A stretch of DNA of 64,000 nt from Siphonodentalium dalli (GCA_032622095.1 CP136061.1:12667287-12731286), one strand, 5' to 3'. Shown: positions 43,579 through 54,898, counted from the stretch's first letter. A program made the numbers and translations. The notes: generated by a model from the letters alone, not told the origin.

Positions 43579-43997
43579 TATAAATCAATGAGGTTTTTCA
43601 ATTTGCAAGAATAATAATATTGTTGGAATATTTCAGTGGCTTGATCAAATTTTATATTAGAAACTGGCGACTATTTGAATATTCATTTGTCATTCAACTT
43701 GGGAATTGTTATTGATATTTCCACTATGAAGACGAGAAATCATTGTAATTTACATTTTTTTTAAAGCACAGATTCTATATTTTAGGATAGATACCACACC
43801 TAGCATTATACTAGAGCCACCTATATTAATTTCAACATCAAAGATAACAAATTAAAATTAAAATTTCTAACTAAAATGCATTCACAGAATTCACACTTCT
43901 TAATTTAAAGGGACTCTAGGCCTTCGACGTGGGTTTGTGCGAAATAACGTAAAAGTCTGTAAAACAACTATCAAGTACAAGAATAAATAGATTGACT
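43579..43997. other. No gene recognised
   Basis: No supported feature. Confidence 0.4.
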
Positions 43998-44160
43998 GTT
44001 ATTATAATATATATTAAACTCTCAAAACCATTGTTATTATAATATATAACTCTCAAAACCATTGTTATTATAATATATAACTCTCAAAACCATTGTTATT
44101 ATAATATATAACTCTCAAAACCATTGTTATTATAATATATAACTCTCAAAACCATTGTTA
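43998..44160. repeat. 31-bp minisatellite, five copies
   Basis: ATTGTTATTATAATATATAA then CTCTCAAAACC; the first copy has 4-5 extra bp (ATTAA). Confidence 0.93.
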
Positions 44161-45475
44161 CGTAAATAGTGTAATTGCAAATAAGGCCAAAAATTTTTTC
44201 CCATTAGTCTTTTATAGCTGACTTTACGCCCAGATCCAGTGGCGGATTTTTCGTCAAATATAATCAAGTTTATCTTATATATCAGCATGGAAAGAGATAA
44301 TTATCAGAGTGATGTATTGTGGTCACAATGATGTATTATAATAAACCATTTATGTTAAAATAAGCATGGAATATGTGATGCAATTAGAAGTAACACACAT
44401 GCTTTGTTTTAAAAGCCCCAACTTCATTCGAAGTCTATTCAGCAACATTCAGATTTTCAACGACAACAGTTCAGTTTTGACTCATTGACAGATTGAACAT
44501 ACCCAAACAACGAATACGTCACTACTTGTTAGTTAAACATTTCTTACACTTGATGCCTCTCGTTGTATGATTTTTATTTATTTTCAAAGCAGCCATGTTT
44601 TCTTTTGTAAACAAACTGAACATACCGGAGAGACAAACTGAACATACCGAAGAGACGAAATATGATAAGATCACTTTGTGAGATTAAATGAGTTCGTAAT
44701 CTTTCCAAACTATCTAAACATCGTTAAACATTAAATGAACGCTTTTAAAGCCACTTGGCGGTTTGCACTCCAAAATACCAATAATATTATTCGCTTTTGA
44801 ATTTTTCCCGTTATCGAAATAGGTCCATTAATATCTTAACTACCTTTCTACGAGCATTCTGTAACCCCAAAAAGACGCATTGAAGAAGTGAACATTGTAA
44901 CTATGAACAAGGTGTTTGGGTCCCAAACAAAAAACAGCCATTTGCACAACATGGAACAGAAAAGAGCGTTCCGTGTTATTCTATTCCTGATATAGTAGCA
45001 ATAAAGAGCGTTTGTCTGACTTCGGGCGAAAAATTGATGACAGCTGGAAAATGGTTGTGATTATGGCCAGTATTTTTCAAAGCATATGAAGCCGGCATTC
45101 CAATATTTTGTGTATTTATCGACCTATCGTATCCGTCCCTCCAAATTACGTAGACAAAATTTGGAGGTTCGAATGAGCCATGTCCGTTTAATTGAGTTGA
45201 GATCAAATATCATGCTTAAAGCCCAACATAGAACTCTATATGAATGGATCTTATAAACTAGCATCAGTCACTACCGATATCATAGCTGGTTTACTAGCAT
45301 CACTCACTACCGATATCACAAGCTGGTTTATACATCCAAGGTAATTGGACTATTCCTAGTGGCGACGTTTTACAGACTTTTATATTTTTCGCACATTTAC
45401 CCACTACGAGCGCCTTGTGTCCCTTTAACATGAAGGGTCTCAATTGTGCTTCCTGCTGAACTATATACAGTAATG
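44161..45475. other. No gene recognised; two small direct duplications
   Basis: AAACTGAACATACCGGAGAG duplicated near 44614-44660, and an about 40-bp duplication (AGCATCAGTCACTACCGATA) at 45255-45335. No coding feature supported on either strand. Confidence 0.45.
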
Positions 45476-45632
45476 CCCTAAATAATCGACCTCTTAACCA
45501 AAGCAGAATTATGGGTAACTTTTCAGGATTTAGTCGGGAATATGGCAACAAGCCATATTTCCGACTAAATCCTGAAAAGTTACCCATAATTCTGCCGTGG
45601 TTAAAGAAGTCGATTAATTAGGGCATTACTGA
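45476..45632. mobile_element. Family A palindromic MITE, centre deleted
   Basis: The arms meet at GGGAATATGGCAACAAGCCAT; the inner GAAAGCTCTC segment is missing. Confidence 0.8.
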
Positions 45633-45746
45633 AAATATACCATATATTGTGATCAGATTTTCGGGTATGAGAAATGTTTTTTTTTTAAACTAAATCCAAA
45701 GAATAACACACTTAACAAAAAACCACTCAAGATATATTTGTCTCGT

Positions 45747-45995
45747 TTAACCTTCCATGACTGGAGCTTTTTGAAATTTTTCGAACACCCTGTGCCAATA
45801 CATTCTCTTATATATGCGAGTCTCCCATAGGAATGCATTGACGCAACAATATTTACCTTGACATTGTAAGCAAGTGCATTCTCTTATATGTGTGAAGCTC
45901 CATATGGGAGACTTTCATATACAATGTATAAGAAAATACACTGGCACAGGATCTTTAATGCTGCACCAGTGCAGCTCCTGTCATGAAAGGGTTAA
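45747..45995. mobile_element. H-type TTAA MITE, full copy
   Basis: TTAACCTTCCATGACTGGAG at the left; CTCCTGTCATGAAAGGGTTAA at the right; two diverged hairpin cassettes. The reference copy for the H family. Confidence 0.8.
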
Positions 45996-46540
45996 GAGTA
46001 CTGGAAAAAATTTCTTGAGAAAAATGTCTGTTCTTTTGTGACTTTTAAGATACTTTTTAGATTTTTTTAAGCCACTAATGTTCTGTTTTTATTTATTTTA
46101 TGGCCGTGTTTACTCTTCATTTCATACTCAACCTTAGATGCATTGATATTACTATTGTCTTTCGTGTAGTCTGTGTTGTCATGGTGACCTCGTCTGCTAT
46201 TGTATCTCTTTGTCGGGTTATTGGAATTATTTTTGCTATATTTTGTCTCATGAATTCTCAGTAATAACTACTCAACTAATTAAGTCATGTGGTGAAGTAT
46301 ACAGTGACACAAAGCTCATTTCCCGTTTCCCATTCAGAAGGGTGTATTCAGTCATATGGTGACACATACAGTGACACAAAGTTAATTTCCCGTTTCTTTG
46401 TTTGAATGTTGGAAATTTTAATCGCAGGGTGGGGGGGAAATGGGAAGTTTTTTCTATAAAAACGGACCAGAATTATTTCGTACCAATAAACAGTTTGAAA
46501 TTGAATACAATAAACAGATTGAATGTGAATACGAAGGCTG
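45996..46540. other. No gene recognised
   Basis: A 20-bp segment (AGTGACACAAAGCTCATTTC / GTTAATTTC) is repeated near 46300 and 46372. Nothing else seen. Confidence 0.4.
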
Positions 46541-46945
46541 TACGCGCGCTGGCCTGAGGTACACACCAGGTTTCGGGACCATGCACGCAGGCATGAGGTA
46601 TGCACCGATTCGGTACCATGTGGGCAGGCCTGAGGTACACACCTGGTTTCGGGACCATGCTTGCAGGCCTGAGGTATGCACCATTTTCGGGACCATGCAC
46701 GCAGGCGTGAGGTCCACATCGGGTTTCGGGACCATGTACGCAGGCCTGAGGTACACATCGGGTTTCGGGACCATGCGTGCAGGCCTGAGGTACACATCGG
46801 GTTTCGGGACCATGTACGCAGGCCTGAGGTACACATCGGGTACGGGACCATGCACGCAGGCCTGAGGTACACTTCGGGTTTCGGGACCATGCGTGCAGGC
46901 CTGAGGTACACATCGGGTTTCGGGACCATGCACGCAGGCCTGAGA
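46541..46945. repeat. 39-bp minisatellite, about ten copies
   Basis: GCAGGCCTGAGGTACACATC then GGGTTTCGGGACCATGCAC. 39 is a multiple of three, giving artefactual frames on both strands. Confidence 0.95.
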
Positions 46946-47141
46946 AATGGCAATTTGACCTTATGTGGCCTGATAGCTTCAGTGATCATACGAAAACTGG
47001 TTTCATGGATATGCTCTCAAGACAATGCACTCCCCTAACATTATTAGAATATTGGCTAACCCCACGACAATTTGTTTGCCAGATTCCGGGTGTTTTGGAG
47101 TCGGATTTCGCATATATCACACAATGGCTTTCAACTGCATA

Positions 47142-47304
47142 ATTTGATCCGATGTACGGTGATTTGATCCGGTGTACAGTGATTTGATCCGGTGTATGGT
47201 GATTTGATCTGGTTTATGGTGATTTGATCCGGTGTACGGTGATTGGATCCGGTATACAGTGATTTGATCCAGTGTACGGTGATTTGATCCGGTGTACAGT
47301 GATT
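47142..47304. repeat. 20-bp minisatellite, eight copies
   Basis: GATTTGATCCGGTGTACGGT with single-base variants. Confidence 0.95.
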
Positions 47305-47414
47305 TTCAACAATTCAATCATTTTCTTCATATTTTGTCACCAAATCATGTAATTACATCGATATTAATTGATAAGCTCGCTTTAATGATTACTGAAGTAA
47401 TATAATTTGATCCC

Positions 47415-47492
47415 ATATGCCATACAGTAACCATACAGTAACCATACGCATACATTAACCATATGCCATACAGTAACCATACGCATACATTA
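47415..47492. repeat. Short tandem repeat around CATACAGTAACCATACGC
   Basis: Two irregular copies of about 35 bp. Confidence 0.75.
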
Positions 47493-47535
47493 ACTTGATG
47501 GAAAGTATTGTCAATCCACTGCAAAATATTCCATG

Positions 47536-47752
47536 TACAGTAATGCTCTAAGTAATCGACTTCTTAACCACAGCAGAATTATGGGTAACTTTTCAGGATT
47601 TAGTCTGAAATATGGCTTGTTGCCATTCATCAGAAAGCTCTCCCCGAGAGCTTTCCTATGAATGGCAACAAGCCATATTTCCGACTAAATCCTGAAAAGT
47701 TACCCATAATTCTGCTGCAGTTAAGAAGTCGATTACTTAGAGCATTACTGTA
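47536..47752. mobile_element. Family A palindromic MITE, full copy
   Basis: Complete arms with loop CCCCG near 47645; TA at both edges. Confidence 0.85.
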
Positions 47753-47790
47753 CATGGATTATGAAACCTCAAAGGAAGATTGTGCTATAA

Positions 47791-48459
47791 TGTATGCTAT
47801 ACTAAATACTCATTGATGAGTAGTTCCCTTAGGAAATTTTCATATAATAAGTTCAACAAACTACGATGTTAAGTCATTATTAATCTAATTAAAGGGATAC
47901 TGTACACTAAATCAGGCCATAAATTCGTTTTAATTATAATTACCATGTTGTTTGCATCATTCATTTTAATTATAATTATCATGTTGTTTGCATCGTTCAT
48001 AGAGCACATGAGTGTATTTTATATTAAATATTAGTAATTTCATCACAATAACACATCGATTGGAGCGTAATTGCTCAAAGCGGTCGTAATGTACCAGTGA
48101 ATCGGTAGTCTGCTCAAAGCGGTCATAATGTACCAGTGAATTGGTAGTCTGCTCAAAGCGGTCATAATGTACCAGTGAATCGGTAGTCTGCTCAAAGCAG
48201 TCATAATGTACCAGTGAATCGGTAGTCTGCTCAAAGCAGTCATAATGTACCAGTGAATCGGTAGTCTTGTGACACTCACAGGTCAATTGTTGGACTTATT
48301 ATCTGAACATATGAATCCTTCTGCGCTTGTATTAGCTTTTCGTCATTCTGTCATCTGCTTTTATTACCTGAACACCCCTCTAAATGAATAATAGACTATT
48401 TTGATGTATACTTTTAAAACTGAGTAGTGGGAGAATACATTTAGTATATAAATGGTTAA
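47791..48459. mobile_element. Family F element, reverse, with internal 39-bp array
   Basis: CTATACTAAATACTCATTGA at the left is the complement of F right ends. ATGTATACTTTTAAAACTGA and TTTAGTATATAAATGGTTAA lie at the right. 48073-48266 is a 39-bp array of five copies. Confidence 0.65.
48073..48266. repeat. 39-bp minisatellite, five copies
   Basis: GCTCAAAGCGGTCATAATGT then ACCAGTGAATCGGTAGTCT. Confidence 0.95.
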
Positions 48460-48574
48460 AAAGTTATAACCCATAGAGAGCCCCACACAGACTGGAGCAG
48501 ACGACACTCTGCAGTACATGCTTCCATCTGTGTGAGGCTCCCTGTGGGAGAATCCACTTAGTAAAGAAAGGATT
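48456..48574. mobile_element. P5 hairpin element with TTAA end
   Basis: CCCATAGAGAGCCCCACACA is mirrored by TGTGTGAGGCTCCCTGTGGG around a GCAGACGACACTCTGCAG centre. It ends ACTTAGTAAAGAAAGGATTAA. Confidence 0.7.
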
Positions 48575-48679
48575 AATCCAGATATTTTATAGGTTTTCTT
48601 CCACTCAATTGGAAGCCAAATATAAACAAAACTTATGTAAACGAAATGTTTAAAAATTACTTGATAATTAAAGTGAAAA

Positions 48680-48756
48680 CATCTGATGATAATCCTCATT
48701 GCCGTGATTAGATACCCATCTGATGATAATCCTCATTGCCGTGATTAGATACATAT
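48680..48756. repeat. About 37-bp direct duplication
   Basis: CATCTGATGATAATCCTCAT followed by TGCCGTGATTAGATAC occurs twice. Confidence 0.92.
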
Positions 48757-48969
48757 CTGACAAATATTTATATAATGACAACATGATTTAGGAGATATAG
48801 CGGTGAAGAGGATCCAGCAAGCAGCAAGTCACCACTTATTTTGGCTCGTTCTGTTAGCTTGGCCTAAACCTATCTGTTCATGTGTGTATTTGGCTGTTAT
48901 TTTTTATTAAAACTAATTGCATATTTTCCGTGGAAATTGGTCTGATATGGCATCATAAATGGCTGCCCT

Positions 48970-49360
48970 TTAACCCTTTACCCAACAAACCGGCCAAATA
49001 AAGCTGCAACAGCCTAAATTATCTTGGGTCTGTCTCAATAGAACCATACAAATATGGATATCATTGGAACCGGCTCCTTGACCACATTGTGATAGTTACA
49101 GTTATGCCCTGTACCAATGCATTCTCTTATATATGCGAGTCGACCATAGGTCGCCTCGCATATATAAGAGAATGCATTGGCCTAAAAAAAATCTTTTTTT
49201 AACACTTTTTACCATTTTTTCTTGCATTCTTTAACAATTTTATATATTTTTAATGTGTTAAGCCAATGCATTCTCTTATATATGCGAGGCGACCTATGGT
49301 CGACTCGCATATATAAGAGAATGCATTGGCACAGGGCCCTTCTGTTGGGTAAAGGGTTAA
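48970..49360. mobile_element. Family B TTAA MITE, full length
   Basis: TTAACCCTTTACCCAACAAA ... TCTGTTGGGTAAAGGGTTAA; hairpins at about 49116-49182 and 49263-49329. Confidence 0.9.
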
Positions 49361-49377
49361 TCGTTATAAATCATAGT

Positions 49378-49984
49378 CACGGCGAGGAATCACATGGTTT
49401 CGAGTTGATGAGATTCATGCAATCAAAGGCAATCGAAAACACGACAGAAACGAGGAGTACGATGAGTATCACGCAATCAAAGGCAATCGAAAACACGACA
49501 GAAACGAGGAATACGGTAATAAACTAGGATAATTATATATTACAAAGTTTATTTTTCAAGCAAGCTGATACCTCATTTTTGTCCAAACTTACAGTGGTTT
49601 GCTTTAATATTCTGACCAAAGTTGTAAGTCGAAGGATTCTCCTAAAGGTATGGACTGGGGTATTTTACGAACCTCCAACTGGTTTGGTTTAAACATATTT
49701 TAATAGTATATTCATATACAGATACTAGGGGATTGGAGGACAAGTTCTTAAAACTTAGATGGACCTCTGCTCCCCAACTGGTCACAATGTTATAGAAAAC
49801 TACTGAGTATTTCCGAACGTATAAGGTATCAACTTGTTTAAAAATAAACTAGAATATGTTCGTAACAGTCAAAGTGCTATGTTTTGTGTCAGTTCCTCAT
49901 ATTATGATTTTGTGCATTTGCTCTCACCTCGGCCATTTTGAATGCGTGGTACTCATCAACTCAAAACGACGTGATTCCCCACCG
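49378..49984. mobile_element. Family D fold-back element
   Basis: The left GAATCACATGGTTTCGAGTT and right AACTCAAAACGACGTGATTC ends are inverted. The arms continue inward (TTACAAAGTTTATTTTTCAA and complement region). A 50-bp internal duplication (ATCAAAGGCAATCGAAAACA) lies at 49427-49515. Confidence 0.72.
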
Positions 49985-50007
49985 TGATAGTCCATCCTTT
50001 TAGGGCA

Positions 50008-50215
50008 AAATTAATTGTTAACTTGATGATCACGTGATAACAGCATAAATCGTCCATTTCTTGTGTGCAAATATGAATATTTTTCAGACTCTTGGTTTTT
50101 ATCTCATGAATTATTTGGTGTGGAATTACATTTATGAATTTTATAAGATAAAATTAATTGTTAACTTCATGTTCAAGTGATATCAGCATAAATCGTCCAT
50201 TTCTTATATTAGAAA
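50008..50215. repeat. Direct duplication about 135 bp apart
   Basis: AAATTAATTGTTAACTT, then CAGCATAAATCGTCCATTTC, occurs at 50010-50070 and 50150-50205. Confidence 0.75.
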
Positions 50216-50291
50216 ATTGTTCAAATATAAAACGATTCTCTTTTTTAGGCCAAAGAAAAATAAACGTTTTGGTCCTATCACATTTACATTG

Positions 50292-50553
50292 TTAATCCTT
50301 CCATGACTGGAGCTTCCTGAATTTTGCGAAAACCAAGTATCAATGCATTCTCGTAGATATGCGAGTCTCCCATAGGAAGCCTTGCATATATAAGAAAATA
50401 AATTGGCCTAACAATATTTACCTTGACCTTGTAAGCCAGGTCATTCTCTTATATATGCGAGGCTCCCCATGGGAGAGTCACATATATAAGAGAATGCACT
50501 GGCACAGGATCTTTAATGCTGCAACAGTGCAGCTCCCATCATGAAAGGGTTAA
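50292..50553. mobile_element. H-type TTAA MITE
   Basis: TTAATCCTTCCATGACTGGA at the left; CTCCCATCATGAAAGGGTTAA at the right; two degenerate cassettes. Confidence 0.8.
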
Positions 50554-50618
50554 AATCAACCTGAACATTGTATTTTGGCATTTGAATTATTGTTTATTGC
50601 TCAGAATTTTATAGTGAC

Positions 50619-50985
50619 ATTGTGAATTTTTTTACCCTGTGCCAATGCATTCTCTTATATATGCGAGTCGACCATAGGTCGCCTCGCATATATAAGAGAA
50701 TGCATTGGCCTAACAATTTTTTACAATTTTAATAATTTCACCCATACAGAGCCCCATACAAACATGAGCAGACGACACTCTTCTATATGCTTCTATATAT
50801 ATGTGTGGGGCTCCCTGCAGGGTAATGGATGTTTTTTATTTTATGTCCTAAAAATTGTAAGAAACATTTATTTAAAAAAAATGATAAAAAATTGTTAGGC
50901 CAATGCATTCTCTTATATATGCGAGGCGACCTATGGTCGACTCGCATATATAAGAGAATGCATTGGCACAGGGTGAAAAAAGGCA
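50619..50985. mobile_element. P6 composite MITE, shorter copy
   Basis: Same hairpin, GAGCCCCATACAAACATGAG centre and second hairpin order as 4376-4815, but the outer CATATCAAATCC ends are absent. Confidence 0.8.
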
Positions 50986-51067
50986 ATCGAAAACACGACA
51001 GAATTTTATAGTGACATTGTGAATTGTTTTGCTGCTGTACTAAAATTCTATCCTCAGCTTTTACTTC

Positions 51068-51322
51068 AACTTTGTTGAGTCCTTTATAAATACATTAGTC
51101 TGTTCACACCTAAAGGTAACAAGCCTGAGTTTAGTGTGCCTGTTATTTATAAATACATTAGTCTGTTCACACCTAAAGGCAACAAGCCTGAGTTTAGTGT
51201 GCCTGTTATTTATAAATACATTAGTCTGTTCACACCTAAAGGCAACAAGCCTGAGTTTAGTGTGCCTGTTATTTGCAGAATGAGGCCCCCAGAGGGTGAA
51301 TTTAGTGACTCTATCCTGAATT
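51068..51322. repeat. About 60-bp repeat, three copies, seeded by a family C end
   Basis: TTATAAATACATTAGTCTGT, CACACCTAAAGG, then AACAAGCCTGAGTTTAGTGT. The last copy continues into GCAGAATGAGGCCCCCAGAG, the start of a truncated family C element. Confidence 0.88.
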
Positions 51323-51404
51323 AATTATTATAGTTGAATATGACACCATTTCTCTGTTTTTGTAGAAACCTTATGATCATGCATCACATTGTGCAGACAA
51401 ATTT

Positions 51405-51522
51405 CACCATCATGAAAGGGTTACATACCGGTAACACTCCTGTATGAAGCCCCACACAGACCCAAGCAGACAACAGTCATCAGTGCATTGTTCTCTCTGT
51501 CTGGGGCTCCATAGAGGGTTAA
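51405..51522. mobile_element. P3 hairpin element, single copy
   Basis: TATGAAGCCCCACACAGACC ... TGTCTGGGGCTCCATAGAGG with GGGTTAA at the right edge. Confidence 0.78.
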
Positions 51523-51621
51523 TAATTATTTTTGTTTGTACATAAAGACATGAAATAAGTGCTGAATGCAAAGTTAGTTTTTCAACTCCGGTGATTTTTT
51601 TGCTTTATAGCTTCTTTGTTG

Positions 51622-51783
51622 TGTGTATAAAGTTATACATTTTCTGAAAAAGTTTATATAACTTTATATATCATGCATATACATATCTCGTACTTGCTCG
51701 AAACTAAATTTCATTTTACTTTTATCGTTGGTACATTATATACAACACCAATAAAATTTGGAAAATGTATAACTTTATATACA
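51622..51783. repeat. Inverted repeat, about 24-bp arms
   Basis: TATAAAGTTATACATTTTCT is mirrored by GAAAATGTATAACTTTATATAC. Confidence 0.65.
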
Positions 51784-51816
51784 TGATTTGGACCTTTAAT
51801 TCAGGTAAACTTGATC

Positions 51817-52233
51817 AAGTCTGCGTTTAGTGTGCCTGTTATTTGCAGAATGAGGTCCCCATAGGGTGAATATAGGCTATCATCACCAAATTCACCCCCT
51901 CAGGACCCCAGTCTGCTATGGCAGACATAGACTCAGATTGAAGTTCCCAAAATGGTGAATATTGTGATGTACACCCATTGAGAACCTCGATTATGCAATG
52001 TGGCGTCTGCCAATTTGGGGATATAGAGAAACTAAACTAAAAAAGAATAGAATCTTTGAGAAGAAGTTTCTATAGAAATTTGCTAATACAGAAACTTTCT
52101 AGAGAACATAAGGCCTAAGCAGAATGAGGTCCCCAGAGGGTGAATTTAGGGATGCTAGCCCGCTATGCGGAATAGCATCACTAAATTCACACTCTGGAGA
52201 CCTCTTTCTGCAAATGACAGGCACACTAAACTG
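51817..52233. mobile_element. Family C element
   Basis: AAGTCTGCGTTTAGTGTGCC ... GACAGGCACACTAAACTGGG. First hairpin shortened, second (52118-52210) complete. Confidence 0.82.
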
Positions 52234-52273
52234 GGCATCCCCCATTTACTCATACATGTAGGTGAAACAAAGC

Positions 52274-52490
52274 TACAGTAATGCTCTAAGTAATCGACTC
52301 TTTAACCACAGCAGAATTTTTGGTAACTTTTCAGGATTTAGTCGGAAATATGGCTTGTTGCCATTCATCGGAAAGCTCTCCCCGAGAGCTTTCCGATGAA
52401 TGGCAACAAGCCATATTTCTGACTAAATCATGAAAAGTTACCCATAATTCTGCTGTGGTTAAAGAGTCACTTTCTTAGGGCATTACTGTA
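52274..52490. mobile_element. Family A palindromic MITE, full copy
   Basis: Complete arms; TA at both edges. Confidence 0.85.
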
Positions 52491-52545
52491 CTCCGGTGAT
52501 TGGCCTTATTGTTTAGCAAATAGAGCCATAGAGCAAAGAGACAAG

Positions 52546-52762
52546 TACAGTAATGCCCTAAATAACAGACTCCTTAACCACAGCAGAATTATGGGTAATT
52601 TTTCAGGATTTAGTCGGAAATATGGCTTGTTGCCATTCATCGGAAAGCTCTCACTGAAAGCTTTCCGATGAATGGCAACAAGCCATATTTCTGACTAAAT
52701 CCTGAAAAATTACCCATAAATCTGCTGTGGTTAAGGAATCGGTTATTTAGGGCATTGCTGTA
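52546..52762. mobile_element. Family A palindromic MITE, full copy
   Basis: Second full copy only 55 bp after the previous one, same orientation of loop. Confidence 0.85.
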
Positions 52763-53350
52763 GATCATGCCATGAATCTCATTTTGTATCAGAAATGCTA
52801 AAATTGTTCGAAATATACGATTACAGCACGTGCCAGCTGGCTCGACGTATAAATCAAACAAACGTAACACGAGCCAGAGACACGCCAATGTCGAACCAGG
52901 GAAGATAGCACGACCCGTGTTTGGCGCGACGTATAAAATGTAGCGAGCGTATTCCACCAGTACAAATCCTGGGAACTTTTTAGGTGTTGTGACACCGGGA
53001 ACTTTACAACATTGAACAAATAAGGCAGATAATATATTTCTTGTCAACACTTCATTTTTCACTCAATAATCTCAATAACATGGTTTCCAGTCGCTGTTCA
53101 GTCACTGTTCACACTGTTCAGTCGCTGTTCACACTGTTCCAGTTGGAAATTGTTATGTTACAACATATGCTAAATATATTTCCAGTTGGAATTCAATTAT
53201 TACAATGCATATTAAAGAATATGTGGGATATTATGTTGTCAAATTTCGTAATAATGGTGGATTGATTGTACTGGACTGTCATGATGCCGTGTGGAGTGAA
53301 ACATTGTATCCTTATCGAGACAGTGTATGATTAACTTGTTACAATGTATA
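52763..53350. other. No gene recognised; dispersed repeat and small tandem repeats
   Basis: 52955-53000 matches about 3940-3985. 53085-53140 has three GTTCA(G/C)AC-type tandem units (CAGTCGCTGTTCACACTGTT). No coding exon. Confidence 0.45.
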
Positions 53351-53497
53351 CTCCCTGTTGCTGGAATCTGTCTGTGCATATGAACACTCCGTGTTGTTGG
53401 AATCTGTCTGTGCATATGAACACTCCGTGTTGTTGGAATCTGTCTGTGCATATGAACACTCCTCCGTGTTGCTGGAATCTGTCTGTGCATATGAATA
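53351..53497. repeat. 36-bp minisatellite, four copies
   Basis: CTCCGTGTTGTTGGAATCTG then TCTGTGCATATGAACA; the last unit has an extra CTC. Confidence 0.95.
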
Positions 53498-53682
53498 CTT
53501 TCCCATTGAGGTTATTAATGCAGTGAGTGATTTTCTGTGACCCTGTGTTGATGACTGTATATAGTTTTAATTGGCTGGCAACATACAAACCTCTGGCAAT
53601 GTGGCAACAAGAGAAAATCTGTAATAGTCACAATATCTGGATTCAACCATTCACTTGCAATGTGTACATTGGAATTATCCCA

Positions 53683-54055
53683 AGCCTGAATTTAATGTGT
53701 CTGACATTTGCAGAATGAGGTCCCCAGAGGGTGAATTTAGTGACGCTATCCTACATGCTTAATCCTCAACTGCTATGTGAGACCTAGTATAGGATCTGAT
53801 TGAAGTTGGTGATGTTCACCCAGTAGTCACCTCGATTATGTATTTTATCTTCTGCAAATTAGGGGATATAGAAACTAAAGATTAGGGGGATATAGAAACT
53901 CTACAGAAGGGAAAAAGTAACTAAAAACACTGTTAATTTGAGACTATAGATACTTCCCAGAAGATGAGGCATAAGCAGAATGAGTCCCGAGAGGGTGAAT
54001 TTGGTGATGTTAGCCGGGGACCTCATTCTCCAAATATCAGACATGATGAATTCAG
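53683..54055. mobile_element. Family C element, degraded
   Basis: AAGCCTGAATTTAATGTGTC at the left, interior GTTGGTGATGTTCACCC and CTGCAAATTAGGGGATATAG (duplicated), right hairpin shortened. Confidence 0.75.
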
Positions 54056-54087
54056 ACATGAATGGTCCATTGTACATTTCCTGTCAA

Positions 54088-54340
54088 GCCTTGAAATAGG
54101 GTGTCTGTCATTTGCAGAATGAGGTTCGCAGAGGGTAAATTTAGTGATGCTACCCCGCATAGCGGGCTAGCATCACCAAATTCACCCTCTGGGAACCTCA
54201 TTCTGCTGAGGTGTAAGCAGAATGAGGTTCCCAGAGGGTGAATTTGGTGATGCTAACCCGCTATGCAGGGTAGCATCACTAAATTCACCCTCTGGGGACC
54301 TCATTCTGCAAATGACAGACACCCTATTTCAAGGCTTGGT
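54088..54340. mobile_element. Family C short, fully palindromic form
   Basis: AAGCCTTGAAATAGGGTGTC and its exact complement GACACCCTATTTCAAGGCTT bound two back-to-back hairpins with the interior deleted. This gives the clearest view of the family C ends. Confidence 0.88.
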
Positions 54341-54655
54341 CAGAACACTGAATTCAGACATGAATGGTTCATTATGCATTTCCTTTGGTGCTCATATAAT
54401 AAAAACAGTTGATACGATTGATTCCCATTTTAAGGATGTTTAGATCAATGTATAAGGCATTATTGAAAACAAGTGGCTTGTTTTAAAAGGGGGATTGTAC
54501 CCTAAATCCGGCCATTTATGGGACCATCTCCTTTTATACTCTACGTAACATATGCAACAAATGAATGAATTTGAGTCATGGATTAGTTAAAAATTCACTC
54601 ATGTTCTTGATGAACGATGCAAACAAGATGGTAATTATAATGAAAATGAATTAAT
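54341..54655. other. No gene; part of a dispersed repeat
   Basis: 54595-54650, reversed, matches 47945-48012 (TTGTTTGCATCGTTCAT and ATTATAATTACCAT). Confidence 0.5.
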
Positions 54656-54793
54656 GACTTGTTGCCATTCATTGGAAACTCTCGCCGAGAGCTTTCCGAT
54701 GAATGGCAACAAGCCATATTTCCGACTAAATCCTGAAAAGTTACCCATAATTCTGCTGTGGTTAAGGAGTCGATTAATTAGAGCATTACTGTA
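54656..54793. mobile_element. Family A MITE, right half only
   Basis: Starts at the loop (GACTTGTTGCCATTCATTGG) and keeps the whole right arm to GAGCATTACTG. Confidence 0.78.
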
Positions 54794-54898
54794 GCTACCA
54801 ATTTATTTGGCAGCGAATAGTCAGCGAAACTTGTGACAAGTTAAAAAAGCTGACTGGGGATGTTACAATAACCCATTCAGCCTTACTGATTCACCATC

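Noticed and set aside
44976-45206. 76-residue minus-strand frame without repeats
   Set aside because: No recognised domain, no convincing splice sites and no start context; could be chance.
46348-47038. Overlapping frames with 13-residue repeats on both strands
   Set aside because: 39-bp minisatellite; open frames in five registers argue against coding.
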